DNA from: Stomoxys calcitrans
Taxonomy: Eukaryota > Arthropoda > Insecta > Diptera > Muscidae
Assembly: GCF_963082655.1 (NCBI RefSeq)
Contig: NC_081556.1
Span: forward strand, 152,592,389-152,656,388
Direction of reading: 5' to 3'
Length of the DNA stretch: 64,000 bases
A program made the position numbers and the translations under genes. Under the pieces are notes generated by a model, which saw only the letters and a list, made by a program, of their open reading frames with translations, had not been told where the DNA came from and did not search any database. Positions 21,813 to 31,275 of this stretch are shown here, one piece after another (the stretch's first letter is position 1; each line of letters begins with the position of its first letter).

Positions 21813-22439
21813 GACACTGGAATCTTGGAATAAGGAGGTTGTTCGAAGGCTTATCATTACTGAATCTATGGTAAAGGAAGCCTTGAGGAACATTAAATCG
21901 TTTAAGTCACCCGGACCTGATGCAATATTTCCTGCGTTACTATTGTACAAAAGGAGGCCGACTATCTGGCCAAAATTTTCACTGCGTGCCTAGGACTTGG
22001 GTATACTCCGAAAGCCTGGCAGGAGGGAAGGATGTCATATATATCCAACACCGATAAAGCAAGTTATGCGGCACCAGAGACCTACAGACCTACAAGCCTT
22101 ATGTCCAGTCCACTCAAAAGCATGGAACGCATTGTGGATACCATGATAAAGAGTAGGACATGCAGCGAACTGCTTAAATACAAACAGCATGCCTATGTCA
22201 AGGGAAGGTCGGTGGAGACTGCCCTACACGAAGTTGTGCTTAAAATAGAAGAATTTTTCCATGCTAAGACGTAAACATTCGCGGATTGCATTGACATCGA
22301 GGGGGCTTTTAACAATGTGCGTACTGACACTTTGATCCAATCCTTTGACCAGTACCGGGTGGACCGGGTCGTTAGAGACTGTATACCATACCATATGCTA
22401 AGAAACAGGTGGCTAAATTCTGGGTCTCATGATATAAAT
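21813..22439 (+). pseudogene. R1/LOA-like LINE RT relic
   Basis: Broken frames give LRNIKSFKSPGPDAIFPALL, YRPTSLMSSPLKSMERIVDT, HAYVKGRSVETALHEVV and CIDIEGAFNNV, the first four RT motifs in order. The end at 22439 joins a family A repeat before the YADD box. Confidence 0.8.
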
Positions 22440-22672
22440 GTAAGGGCCCACTTGCAATCCCCAACGACCTATATCAATAAGAAGATAAGCTAGCTTTGCG
22501 CGTTCGACTGCTATCGTTTATGTCACATACGGTCGGATAGACGGACGTGGCTACATCGATTTACAATGTCAAGACGATCACTAGTATATATTCTTTATGG
22601 GGTCGCAGAACAACATTTCGAGGTGTTATAAACGGAATGACTAGATTAGAACACCCCCATCCGATTTCTAAA
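22440..22672 (-). repeat. Family A left-end fragment
   Basis: Has 'ggcccacttgcaatccccaa', 'gacctatatcaataagaag', the GGTCGGATAGACGGACGTGG region and ACACCCCCATCCGATT. Confidence 0.7.
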
Positions 22673-22699
22673 TTGGATGTATTGTCAAAGTAGAATGGG

Positions 22700-23040
22700 T
22701 GGGTGGAGGCCAGAGGTTAGCATTTCAGCCTATGACGCTGAACGCCTGGGTTCGAATCCTGGCGAGACCAACAGAAAAAAATTTCAGCGCTGGTTTTCCC
22801 CTCCTAATGCTGGCACCATTTGTGAGGTACTATGCCAAGTAAAACTTCCCTCCAAAGAGGTGTTGCACTGAAGCACGCCGTTCGGACTCGGCTGTAAGAA
22901 GTAGGTCCCTTATCACTGAGCTTAAACTTGAATCGGACTGCACTCATAGATATGCGAGAAGTTTGCCCCAGTTCCTTAGTGGAATGTTCATGGGCAAAAT
23001 TTGCATTTGCAGAATGGGTGGGTTGAAATCCGCAAATCGT
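22700..23040 (+). mobile_element. tRNA-derived SINE, near full length
   Basis: The head resembles a tRNA gene: an A-box-like region (GGCCAGAGGTTAGC, about 22708) and a perfect B box GGTTCGAATCC at 22749-22759. It continues CTGGCGAGACC and then a 270-bp non-tRNA body (AGAGGTGTTGCACTGAAG, TTAAACTTGAATCGGACTGC). It shares head and body with 54390-54690 (-) and pieces with 20410-20580 and 27050-27180. No acceptor-stem pairing is apparent, so it is not a tRNA gene. Confidence 0.75.
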
Positions 23041-23050
23041 TATCACATTA

Positions 23051-23289
23051 TTGGGTTGCCCAAAAAGTAATTGCGGATTTTTTAAAAGAAAGTAAATGCA
23101 TTTTTAATAAAACTTAGAATGAACTTTAATCAAATATACTTTTTTTACACTTTTTTTTCTAAAGCAAGCTAAAAGTAACAGCTGATAACTGACAGAAGAA
23201 AGAATGCAATTACAGAGTCACAAGCTGTGAAAAAATTTGTCAACGCCGACAATATGAAAAAATCCGCAATTACTTTTTGGGCAACCCAA
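23051..23289 (-). mobile_element. Mariner-derived MITE, copy 4
   Basis: 239 bp with perfect TTGGGTTGCCCAAAAAGTAA ends, flanked by TA; among the best preserved copies. Confidence 0.92.
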
Positions 23290-24225
23290 TATAAATTAAA
23301 GTTTACGAATTATTACGTTTAATTGGTGAAGTTTTTGTGACTGTAGATTTAAAAATAAAATTTTTAATTTTTTTTTATGAAAAATTAAGTTTAATCTTTT
23401 TTTTTGGATTATACCTCATGCTGCGAGAAAGACAAATGAGTTCAGCATTTCACACCTATCAAATGATAATGAATCGTAGGCAGCTAATAAAGAGATCTTA
23501 ATTCGTTGATTCATTGTCTCACTTAAAAAAGACATTTAATGAGTGGCTGTGGATATTGAGTTTTGATAAGTGGTCCAAAACGCAAAAAACCAAATTTAAA
23601 AACCCTAATCAATTAGGTCATCTTTGCTAGCACTTTGATGTTTCAAAGAGAAAACTAACTGGAAATTGCACCCTCCCTCTTGAACAATAACTCATCATGG
23701 AAAGTGGCATGGTTTTGCTTCACTTCAGAAGAATGAGATGTTGTGATATGGCAGACAGCGCCTTTAGGCTTAGAACTGAATTAATTGGATTTTAATCATT
23801 TAGGCTCAACGTTTTGATCGTTGGTGATTTTATTTATTCTAATTTTATTCAGCAAAGCCCACACCTTTACAACTGCGATGACGGTTAGCAGCGAAAGTGT
23901 TGCTGCCTAAGGTGAATTCCCAAAGTGTTTGTAACAGATTTATTTGGGCTTTCAGCTATTGTGGCTAGGCATTACATTAAAAACAAAAACAAACTTTGGA
24001 AAACAACAACAACAGCAACAAAAGTTTAAAAGATTTTGCCACATTTGTGGGATATGACCTTTTGAAGAATAGCATGCTTACTCTTTCAAACTTGGGCCAC
24101 TACCGCTCCACTTACAATAATGTGTAAAATGAATATTCATGCTCGACCTGGCCCAACTGAACTAATTATTATTCACATTTGGCAAAAACGGCCTATTTGG
24201 GTTATTCTCAAATTTTTTTTTTTCA
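23290..24225. other. Gene 3 upstream region
   Basis: AT-rich, apparently unique. No TE family or convincing frame was seen. Confidence 0.4.
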
Positions 24226-24270
24226 AATAAAGGTAGATATTGCCACCGCCTGGAAAGTTTGGCATCAGTC
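24226..24270 (+). promoter_or_regulatory. Gene 3 initiator and weak TATA-like element
   Basis: Perfect insect initiator TCAGTC at 24265-24270 (A+1 at 24267). An AAATAAAG word about 40 nt upstream is a weak TATA candidate. The predicted 5' UTR is only about 23 nt. Confidence 0.4.
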
Positions 24271-24289
24271 GATCCTCGTTCGAACATCG

Positions 24290-26080
24290 ATGATGTTTAA
24301 ATTAATCGCGTTAACGCTGCTGGCACTTGTGTGCCTGCAAAGTGTAGCCTCGGAACCGCGTCGTCGCCCTACCTATGCCGATAGGGAAGATTTGGATTCT
24401 TCGGAGGAATTGGATTACAACGATAGTGATGATGATGATGATGATGATGAAGATAATTTCACACCACCAGCCCGTCGTCGACCTAACCCGGTGCGAAACT
24501 TTATGAATTCCATCAAAGATTTGCCCAATATGTCGCAGGGCACAAAGCATCGTATGCCACAAAATGATGCCAGAAAAGCAGCAGATGATGAGGCAATAGT
24601 CAAACGTCCCCTTCCCAAACCTCAGTTGGATAGTGAGACGCAGAAAAAATCTGCTCAATCCTTGGCCCAAGATGCCATTGGAAATTTGAAATCAAGCCGT
24701 TTATTGCCGCACTCATGGCGAAGAGATAGCTCCAAAAGCGAAGGACGAGTACTTTCCCTTTTCTCTGGCCTATTTGGGGGAGGAGAAAAGATAGCAGTGC
24801 AGGTCCCGGTGCAACCAGTGCAGCCAGTACAACCTGTGCAGCCAGTACAACCTGTGCAGCATGATTTTACCAAGTTCTTTATACCCAAATTAGAGTTCCC
24901 GCAGGTCACCTATGAGGCTGTGCAGAAACCTCAACTTTCACTTGTGACCCATCCCTTGCACACCAAGTACATTTACTATCCACAATACACATCGGTCACC
25001 CAAGCGCCAGTCCCATCACCAACCTTGCCACCGGTCACCATGCCACCGGTCACCTTGCCACCGGTCACCTTGCCACCGGTCACCTTGCCACCGATCACCT
25101 TACCTCCTGTCACCTTGCCACCAGTGCAGCCCATAATATACGCTAAACCTTCGAAATTTTCCAAATTTCCATTCATTAAGACTAAACCCAGTAAGCTCTA
25201 CACATCTGGCCTACCTTCGTTATCTTCACTAACATCCTCAGACTCGCTGGCTTCGCTGCCAACCATACCACCAATTTTAACCAGCACAGCTGCCCCAGCA
25301 GCAGCTACTACAACACGATTCCCCTGGTGGTTCCCCATAGGAACGCTTTTGGAAAATCTTCCCATAGCTGGCCTCGATGGGGATTTCCAGTTTTTAATTC
25401 ACACACCCGAGTCGATTATGCGCAATGGCCTGCCAGAACGCCATCGTCATCGCAATCGCAATGGCATTAGAATTTCCTATAATCAGGACGATGAGGATGA
25501 TGAAAAGAAACAGGGATCAAAAGACAAGGATCAAAAAAAAGGTAACAGCACAACCTCAGAAGATGACATCAAGGAGTCCCATAAGACCCAGGATAATAGA
25601 CCAAGTGGTGCTCAGAATACTGCAGTCTCTACAATAGATGAGGTCGGCGAAGAAAATCATTATGAAAATGTTCAGAAAAGCGATCACTCTGCGGAACTGC
25701 TACATGACCTTCGCCGAGGAAATCTTCAAAATCTTAGAGCTATAATTCCCATACAATCGAAGAAAAATGGAAAAATCTATGCCGCAGTTATACCACTGAA
25801 TGGTGGTGTTGGTAACAGCGGTGTTGGTTATGATGGTGGTTTATCTCCCTATCGCCTTAATGGAGGAGTAACTCCAGCTCGCCTAAGGGGTGATAGTGGT
25901 TTATTGAATCGTCTGCGTATTCATCGCCAGGATGAGGAGGAATTAAATTACTATCGCAAGCATGGATTAGTTCCCTATCATGCGGATGAGGATGGTGGAC
26001 TAGAGGAGCTTGAGGATACCGCCCATGACGATCAAACACATCAGCTCTTCTATGCATATCCTTTCAATTATAAGAAATGA
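24290..26080 (+). CDS. Gene 3: secreted acidic/Pro-rich 'PWWFP' protein (596 aa)
   Basis: Not recognised as a named protein. The start is the tandem ATG at 24290/24293, just after a perfect initiator; upstream codons in frame begin with TTG only. The signal peptide MMFKLIALTLLALVCLQSVA (1-20) followed by SEPRRR is strikingly similar to gene 4 (CLQSV..EPKR). The mature chain has an Asp run (47-53), RRR sites, PVQ repeats (173-190), LPPVT pentapeptide repeats (246-279), a Pro/Ala/Thr linker and FPWWFP (344-349). A DFQFLIHTP block (364-372) then aligns with the RWQL and RWNL blocks of genes 1 and 4. The long C-terminal extension is charged, with His/Arg, Lys/Asp and Gly-rich parts, and ends in Tyr-rich FYAYPFNYKK. 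Secretion is strongly indicated; function is unknown. Confidence 0.87.
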   Translation: MMFKLIALTLLALVCLQSVASEPRRRPTYADREDLDSSEELDYNDSDDDDDDDEDNFTPPARRRPNPVRNFMNSIKDLPNMSQGTKHRMPQNDARKAADDEAIVKRPLPKPQLDSETQKKSAQSLAQDAIGNLKSSRLLPHSWRRDSSKSEGRVLSLFSGLFGGGEKIAVQVPVQPVQPVQPVQPVQPVQHDFTKFFIPKLEFPQVTYEAVQKPQLSLVTHPLHTKYIYYPQYTSVTQAPVPSPTLPPVTMPPVTLPPVTLPPVTLPPITLPPVTLPPVQPIIYAKPSKFSKFPFIKTKPSKLYTSGLPSLSSLTSSDSLASLPTIPPILTSTAAPAAATTTRFPWWFPIGTLLENLPIAGLDGDFQFLIHTPESIMRNGLPERHRHRNRNGIRISYNQDDEDDEKKQGSKDKDQKKGNSTTSEDDIKESHKTQDNRPSGAQNTAVSTIDEVGEENHYENVQKSDHSAELLHDLRRGNLQNLRAIIPIQSKKNGKIYAAVIPLNGGVGNSGVGYDGGLSPYRLNGGVTPARLRGDSGLLNRLRIHRQDEEELNYYRKHGLVPYHADEDGGLEELEDTAHDDQTHQLFYAYPFNYKK

Positions 26081-26115
26081 TTTTAAATTATTTATTTATT
26101 TATTTAATGCGACCA

Positions 26116-26121
26116 AATAAA
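26116..26121 (+). terminator. Gene 3 polyadenylation signal
   Basis: AATAAA 35 nt downstream of the gene 3 stop codon. Confidence 0.6.
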
Positions 26122-26979
26122 TCGAATAGCTTTAAGAATTTCGAGTGTGACAAGGGATTTTATTTAAGAAAAATGAAAGAGGGGTGATAAATGTTTGAAA
26201 CAAAGCATTTCTCTAGGGACGAAATCGTTGAAATCAAACGACAAACAAAATTTTTGAAAAAAAATAAAGTCCTTTATAAAACGATTGTCATTGGGAAATG
26301 ACCGAGAGAGGGGGTTTCGCCTGTCTTTTTAGGGAATCTTTGTTCCTGGGGAAATTTGCAACAAAAAATGGTGAATTGCCACCACTAATTGTGGCAAACA
26401 TCAAACGGAATATTGTTCAGCGACATCTTTAGAGCAAAATTGCTGAAAAGACCCCTGTTGATTGCGAAAAAAACTCGCTAGAGAAGAAGAATATATGAAA
26501 TTGCTAAAATTTTTGAAAAAAATTACAGTTTATGACCGATGTTTACTTTTTAAATCCAGTTTATTGTGTTCGGAAAAACTCTTTGCCTACTTTAAAATCC
26601 ATTAACTCAAATTAAAAATATTGACTTGTTTACAACATGCCAAAGTGAAAGTATATTCTCAGTTATATCACTAAAACCCAGTTTTACATAATTGTTTAAA
26701 AAACCTAAACCAGTTCAAAACCATTTTCCATATTTCGAAAAAAATTTCACTTTGTCTTATATTTTTGTTTTTACATTAAACTCGCTTGAATCAATAATGA
26801 ATATTCATTGTTTTGTTACACAGAAATAAATAAGATTTAGTTATGCATAGCTTAAGTGTGCCTACAAACATTTTACATAAAAATGTCATCAGCTGAAATG
26901 CAAAAGAGTATAACCACACTTTTAAGTATAGCCACACTTTTTTAGATTTAAGAGAAAAAGACAAAACAAGTTTTATTAT
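26122..26979. other. AT-rich spacer, nothing recognised
   Basis: No repeat family or coding frame was identified. Confidence 0.4.
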
Positions 26980-27191
26980 ATGCTAGCTGGACAGGGCCCG
27001 CTCCGATGCGCCTTCTTTAACTCTCCCTTATATCTATTTAGGGTGGCGACACTTCGCCCTGAATGTGGACCTATGACGCTGAACGCCTACGTTCGCATCC
27101 TGGCGGAACTTTGGACAAAATTTAAAGCGGTGGTTATCCCCTCTTAATGCTGGCGACATTTCCGAGGTACCATACCATGCTTGGTCATGTA

Positions 27192-28122
27192 TTGGGTTGC
27201 CCAAAAAGTAATTGTCGGTAATATAGTCGGCGTTGACAAATTTTTTCAACGGCTTGTGACTCTGTAATTGCATTCTCTCTTCTGTCAGTTATCAGCTGTT
27301 ACTTTTAGCTTGCTTTAGAAAAAAACTGCGCGAAATTTTGTTTACATTTGTTTGTTTGGCGTCAATTTTAATATGGGTACCACATGTATTGAAAGAAATT
27401 CATTTAACAAACCGAAGAATCAACGCTTGTGATATGCACCTTAAACGCAATGAATTCGATCCGTTTTTAAAACGAATCATAACTGGAGATGAAAAATGGA
27501 TTGTTTACAACAACGTTAGTCGAAAACGGTCGTGGTCCAAGCATGGTGAACCAGCTCAAACCACTTCATAGGCTGATATCCACCAAAAGAAGGTTATGCT
27601 GTCTGTTTGGTGGGATTGGAAGGGTGTGGTATATTTTGAGCTGCTTCCAAGGAACCAAACGATTAACTCGGATGTTTACTGTCAACAATTGGACAAATTG
27701 AATACAGCCATCACGGAGAAGCGACCAGAATTGGTCAATCGTAAAGGTGTCATATTCCACCAGGACAACGCTAGACCGCACGCATCTTTGGTCACTCGCC
27801 AAAAACTGAGTGAGCTTGGCTGGGAACTTTTGATGCATCCACCATATAGCCCTTACCTTGCACCATCAGATTGCCATTTATTTCGATCTTTGCAGAACTC
27901 CTTAAATGGTAAAACTTTCGGCAATGATGAGGCTATAAAATCGCACTTTGCAGATAAAGGCCAGAAGTTCTATGAGCGTGGAATACTAAATTTGCCAGGA
28001 AGATGGCAAAAGGTTATCGAACAAAATGGCAATTATATATTTGATTAAAGTTCATTTAAAGTTTTATTAAAAATGCATTTACTTTCTTTTAAAAAATCCG
28101 CAATTACTTTTTAGGCCACCAA
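27192..28122 (+). mobile_element. Mariner transposon, internally deleted (about 0.93 kb)
   Basis: Ends TTGGGTTGCCCAAAAAGTAA and ...TTTTTAGGCCACCAA are flanked by TA. It is shorter than full-length mariners (about 1.3 kb): the N-terminal, DNA-binding part of the transposase is missing and only the catalytic part remains. The ends match those of the six MITEs in the window. Confidence 0.9.
27338..28048 (+). pseudogene. Mariner transposase, catalytic two-thirds with one stop
   Basis: A single reading frame carries a WVPH-L linker motif, TGDEKW (first catalytic Asp), an in-frame TAG at 27569-27571, HQDNARPH (second Asp) and YSPYLAPSDCHLF (third Asp). Exactly 34 residues separate the second and third Asp, so the D34D signature of mariner transposases is intact. 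The N-terminal helix-turn-helix region is absent and the usual YSPDLAP Asp is Tyr. It would not make active transposase. The frame before the stop may start upstream at a non-ATG codon. Confidence 0.88.
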
Positions 28123-28229
28123 TATATAGCCTATTGCTCCTTCCGGACCGCTTCGCACAATCTGTGAGAATTTGAAATCGGTTCAGCCGTTTTTGAGTCT
28201 ATACGGAACAAACAAATTTACAAATCCAC

Positions 28230-28274
28230 AAACAAACAAATAAACAAACAAACAAACAAATAAACAAACAAACA
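28230..28274 (+). repeat. (AAAC)n/(AAAT)n microsatellite
   Basis: A CAAACAAATAAACAAACAAA-type run forms the 3' tail of repeat D. Confidence 0.8.
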
Positions 28275-28275
28275 C

Positions 28276-28792
28276 AAATTCATTTTTATGTATATGTAGA
28301 TGTGTAGTATATGCCCTCTTGCATATATTTTTAACAACGAATTTTATTTTTTTTATAATTTTTTTTTGTGAGTTGAGCAGTTTTCCGTTTCAGCCAGCTA
28401 TGTGCAAGTTTCGACAATTGCGCTTTGTTAAAAAATTAGGCACATTTTTTAAATATTATGTATAACATATTTTAAATTTCTGCTGCGCTTTCTTTGGTTG
28501 TATGTACCATAACGACACAAAATCGGATGAACCGATGTTCCTATAGTTTTCACACAATGTACGGCTTAGCCCTACCCATTACCCAAATTGTCTGCACGCA
28601 TTAAGCGAAATTTTGTTTTCTTGTAGCCCAAAAAGAAAGTGGCTTCAATCTTTGAGGTCATTTAAACTAGTGGAACGCTGTTTTGAAATGGTCATATCGA
28701 GCAAAAGTGAATGGAGTCTGGAATTTATATTATTTCCAAACAGTTTAGTTATTTGAATAAAAAAAAAATTGATTCAAATAACCCGCCAGAAG
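28276..28792. other. Spacer, nothing recognised
   Basis: AT-rich, with no convincing feature. Confidence 0.4.
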
Positions 28793-29019
28793 CCAAAAAG
28801 TAATTGCTGATTTTTTAAAAGAAAGTAAATGCATTTTTAATAAATCTTAGAATTAACTTTAATCAAATATACTTTTTTACACTTTTTTTTCTAAAGCAAG
28901 CTAAAAGTAACAGCTGATAACTGACAGAAGAAAGAATGCAATTACAGAGTCACAAGCTGTGAAAAAATTTGTCAACGCTGACTTTATGAAAAATCCGACA
29001 TTACTTTTTGGGCAACCAA
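28793..29019 (-). mobile_element. Mariner-derived MITE, copy 5 (left end truncated)
   Basis: Starts at GCCAAAAAGTAATTGCTGAT, lacking the first 8-9 bp of the inverted repeat, and ends TTTTTGGGCAACCAA. The body matches the other copies. Confidence 0.85.
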
Positions 29020-29590
29020 TAAATTCTTGTGGATTATTTTATTCGCCATTTGAAATCCTCTGCTAAATTTCATCAAAATCGATACAGATTTGGAACAGAA
29101 CACTACATGCAAAATTTTAGCCAAATCGGAAAAATTTTGCAGCTTGTAAGGGCTCAAGAAGACAAATCGGAAGATCGGTTTATGTGGGAGCTGTATCAGG
29201 TTATAGACCTCTTTTGACCGTACTTAGCACAGTCATTGGAAGTCATAACAGTACACTACACGCAAAATTTCAGCCAAATCGGAAAAAATTGAGACTTGTA
29301 AGGGCTCAAGAAGTAAAATCGGAAGATCGGTTTATATCCGATATTAATCTAACTATGAAAAGATATAGCCTATTTGTAATTACCATCGACTTACATCAAT
29401 ACTTAGTATCTGTGCAAAATTTGTAGGGTAGCTTTTCACCGTGATTTCGACAGCCGGACGGACGGACATGACTTGATCGACTCAGAACGCCGAAATGTTC
29501 AAGAATATATACACTTTATGGGGTCTTAGACGAATATTTCGAGGTGTTACAAACGGAATGACTAGTTAGGTAGACCCCCATCCCATTGCC
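29020..29590 (-). repeat. Family A element lacking its hairpin end
   Basis: Units ('gaagatcggtttatgtggga', 'gcaaaatttcagccaaatcg'), then GACGGACGGACATGACTTG and left-end words up to GACCCCCATCCCATTGCCC. Confidence 0.75.
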
Positions 29591-29707
29591 CACCCACACA
29601 AAAAAAAAATCCGCAGTCCTCAAATTAAGGATACAGAGGTTCCTAAAAATGCGAAAATTCTCTGTGCAAAATGGTAGTTCAGTAAAAAATTTGTAAGAGT
29701 AGTTAAA

Positions 29708-31178
29708 ACAAATAAGAGCGTGCTAAGTTCGGCCGGGCCGAATCTTATATACCCTCTACCATGGATCGCATTTGTCAAGTTCTTTGCGCGGAATGTCTTT
29801 TTAGGCCAAGAATGCTTTAGGCAAACAATTGAATGTTGAACATTGTAGAAGTCATTGTGTTATTGGGTTGCCCAAAAAGTAATTGCGGGTTTTTTAAAAG
29901 AAAGTAAATGTATTTTTAATAAAACTTAGAATGAACTTTAATCAAATATACTTTTTTTACACTTTTTTTCTAAAGCAAGCTAAAAGTAACAGCTGATAAC
30001 TGACAGAAGAAAGAATGCAATTACAACATCACAAGCTGTGAAAAAATTTGTCAACGCCAACTATATGAAAAATCCGCAATTACTTTTTGGGCAATCCAAT
30101 ATATTTCAATCCATTCGGATAAGAATTGTGGCATGTAGGGGCTCAAGAAGCAAAATCGAGAGATCGGTTTAAATGGGAGCTGTATCAAGCTGTAGATCGA
30201 TTCAGACCACATTGGACACGTATATTGAAGGTCACGGGAGAAGCTGTTGTACAAAAATTTCTGCCAAATCGGATGAGAATTGCGCCCTCTAGAGGCTCAA
30301 GAAGTCAAGATCCAAGATCGGTTTATATGACAGCTATACCAGATTATGAACCGATTTGAATCATACTTAACGCAGATATTGGAAGTGATACCAGAACACT
30401 ACGTGCAAAATTTCAGTCACATCGGACGTGAATTGCGCCCTCTAAAAGCTGAAGAAGTCAAGACCCAAGATCGGTATAAGTGGCAGCTATATCAGATTAT
30501 GGTTCGATTTCAACCATACTTAACGTAGTTATTGGAAGTAGTACCAAAACACTACGTGCAAAATTTCAGTCAAATCGGACGAGAATTGCGCTCTCTAGAG
30601 GCTCAAGAAGTCGAACCCCAGAAGGGTTTATATGGCAGCTACATCAAAACTTGGACCGATTTGGCCCATTTACAATCCCAACCGACCTACTCTAATAAAA
30701 AGTATTTTTGGAAAATTTTAAACGGCTAACTTTACTCCTTCGAAAGATAGCGTTTAAAAAATTTTGGCTTTCAGAGGCTCAAGGATTCAAATCAGGAGAT
30801 CGGTTTATATGAAAGCTATATCCAAATCTGAATCGATATGGCCCATTTGCTAAGCTCAACTGTTAGAGTTTATAACAGAACATTTAACTAAGTCGAACAA
30901 AAAATGCTGCTTCCACTGGTTCAAGAAGTCAAATCTGAAGAACGCTTTATATGAGAGCTACATCCAAATCTGAGCCGATATGGCCCATTTGCAATCCCTA
31001 ACGATCTACATTTATAATAAAATCTGTGTAAAATTTCAAGCTGCTAGCTTTACGAGTTCCACCGCTATAGTGATTTCGACAGACGGACGGACGGACATAT
31101 CTATATCGACTCAGAATGTCGAGGCGATCAAGATGTTATAAAACGGAATGACTAGATTAGTACACCCCCTTCCTGGGG
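29708..31178 (-). repeat. Family A element, complete, with nested MITE
   Basis: Begins AAATAAGAGCGTGCTAAG, then the hairpin TTCGGCCGGGCCGAA and TATATACCCTCTACCATGG. About six units follow and it ends GTACACCCCCTTCCTGGGGT. The MITE at 29863-30099 splits the first unit. Confidence 0.8.
29863..30099 (-). mobile_element. Mariner-derived MITE, copy 6
   Basis: 237 bp flanked by TA, inserted into a family A element; one mismatch in the right terminal repeat (GCAATCCAA). Confidence 0.9.
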
Positions 31179-31216
31179 TGTAAAAATAATCAACAAGAAA
31201 AAAATTATTTTCAAAT

Positions 31217-31222
31217 TTTATT
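31217..31222 (-). terminator. Gene 4 polyadenylation signal
   Basis: TTTATT on the plus strand (AATAAA on the minus), 54 nt beyond the gene 4 stop. Confidence 0.5.
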
Positions 31223-31275
31223 TTTGTCAGCTACTTTTAAATAACTTCAGGTACAAGTATTGTTCAATATATGTT

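Larger units (their letters stand above)
26980..28275 (+). repeat. Composite repeat D/SINE, split by mariner
   Basis: Left part 26980-27191: TGCTAGCTGGACAGGGCCCG, 'ggcgacacttcgccctgaat' and a SINE head (CTATGACGCTGAACGCC, degraded B box). Right part 28123-28275: 'cttcgcacaatctgtgagaa', 'cagccgtttttgagtctata' and a CAAACAAA tail. Both halves occur together in the inverted element at 52440-54040, so the mariner inserted into a pre-existing composite element. Confidence 0.6.

Noticed and set aside
22749..22759. Possible tRNA gene (perfect B box)
   Set aside because: No cloverleaf or acceptor pairing, and the head is repeated with a non-tRNA body elsewhere, so it was called a SINE.
24179..24289. 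Upstream extension of gene 3
   Set aside because: Starts at TTG, lies partly upstream of the predicted transcription start and would bury the signal peptide.
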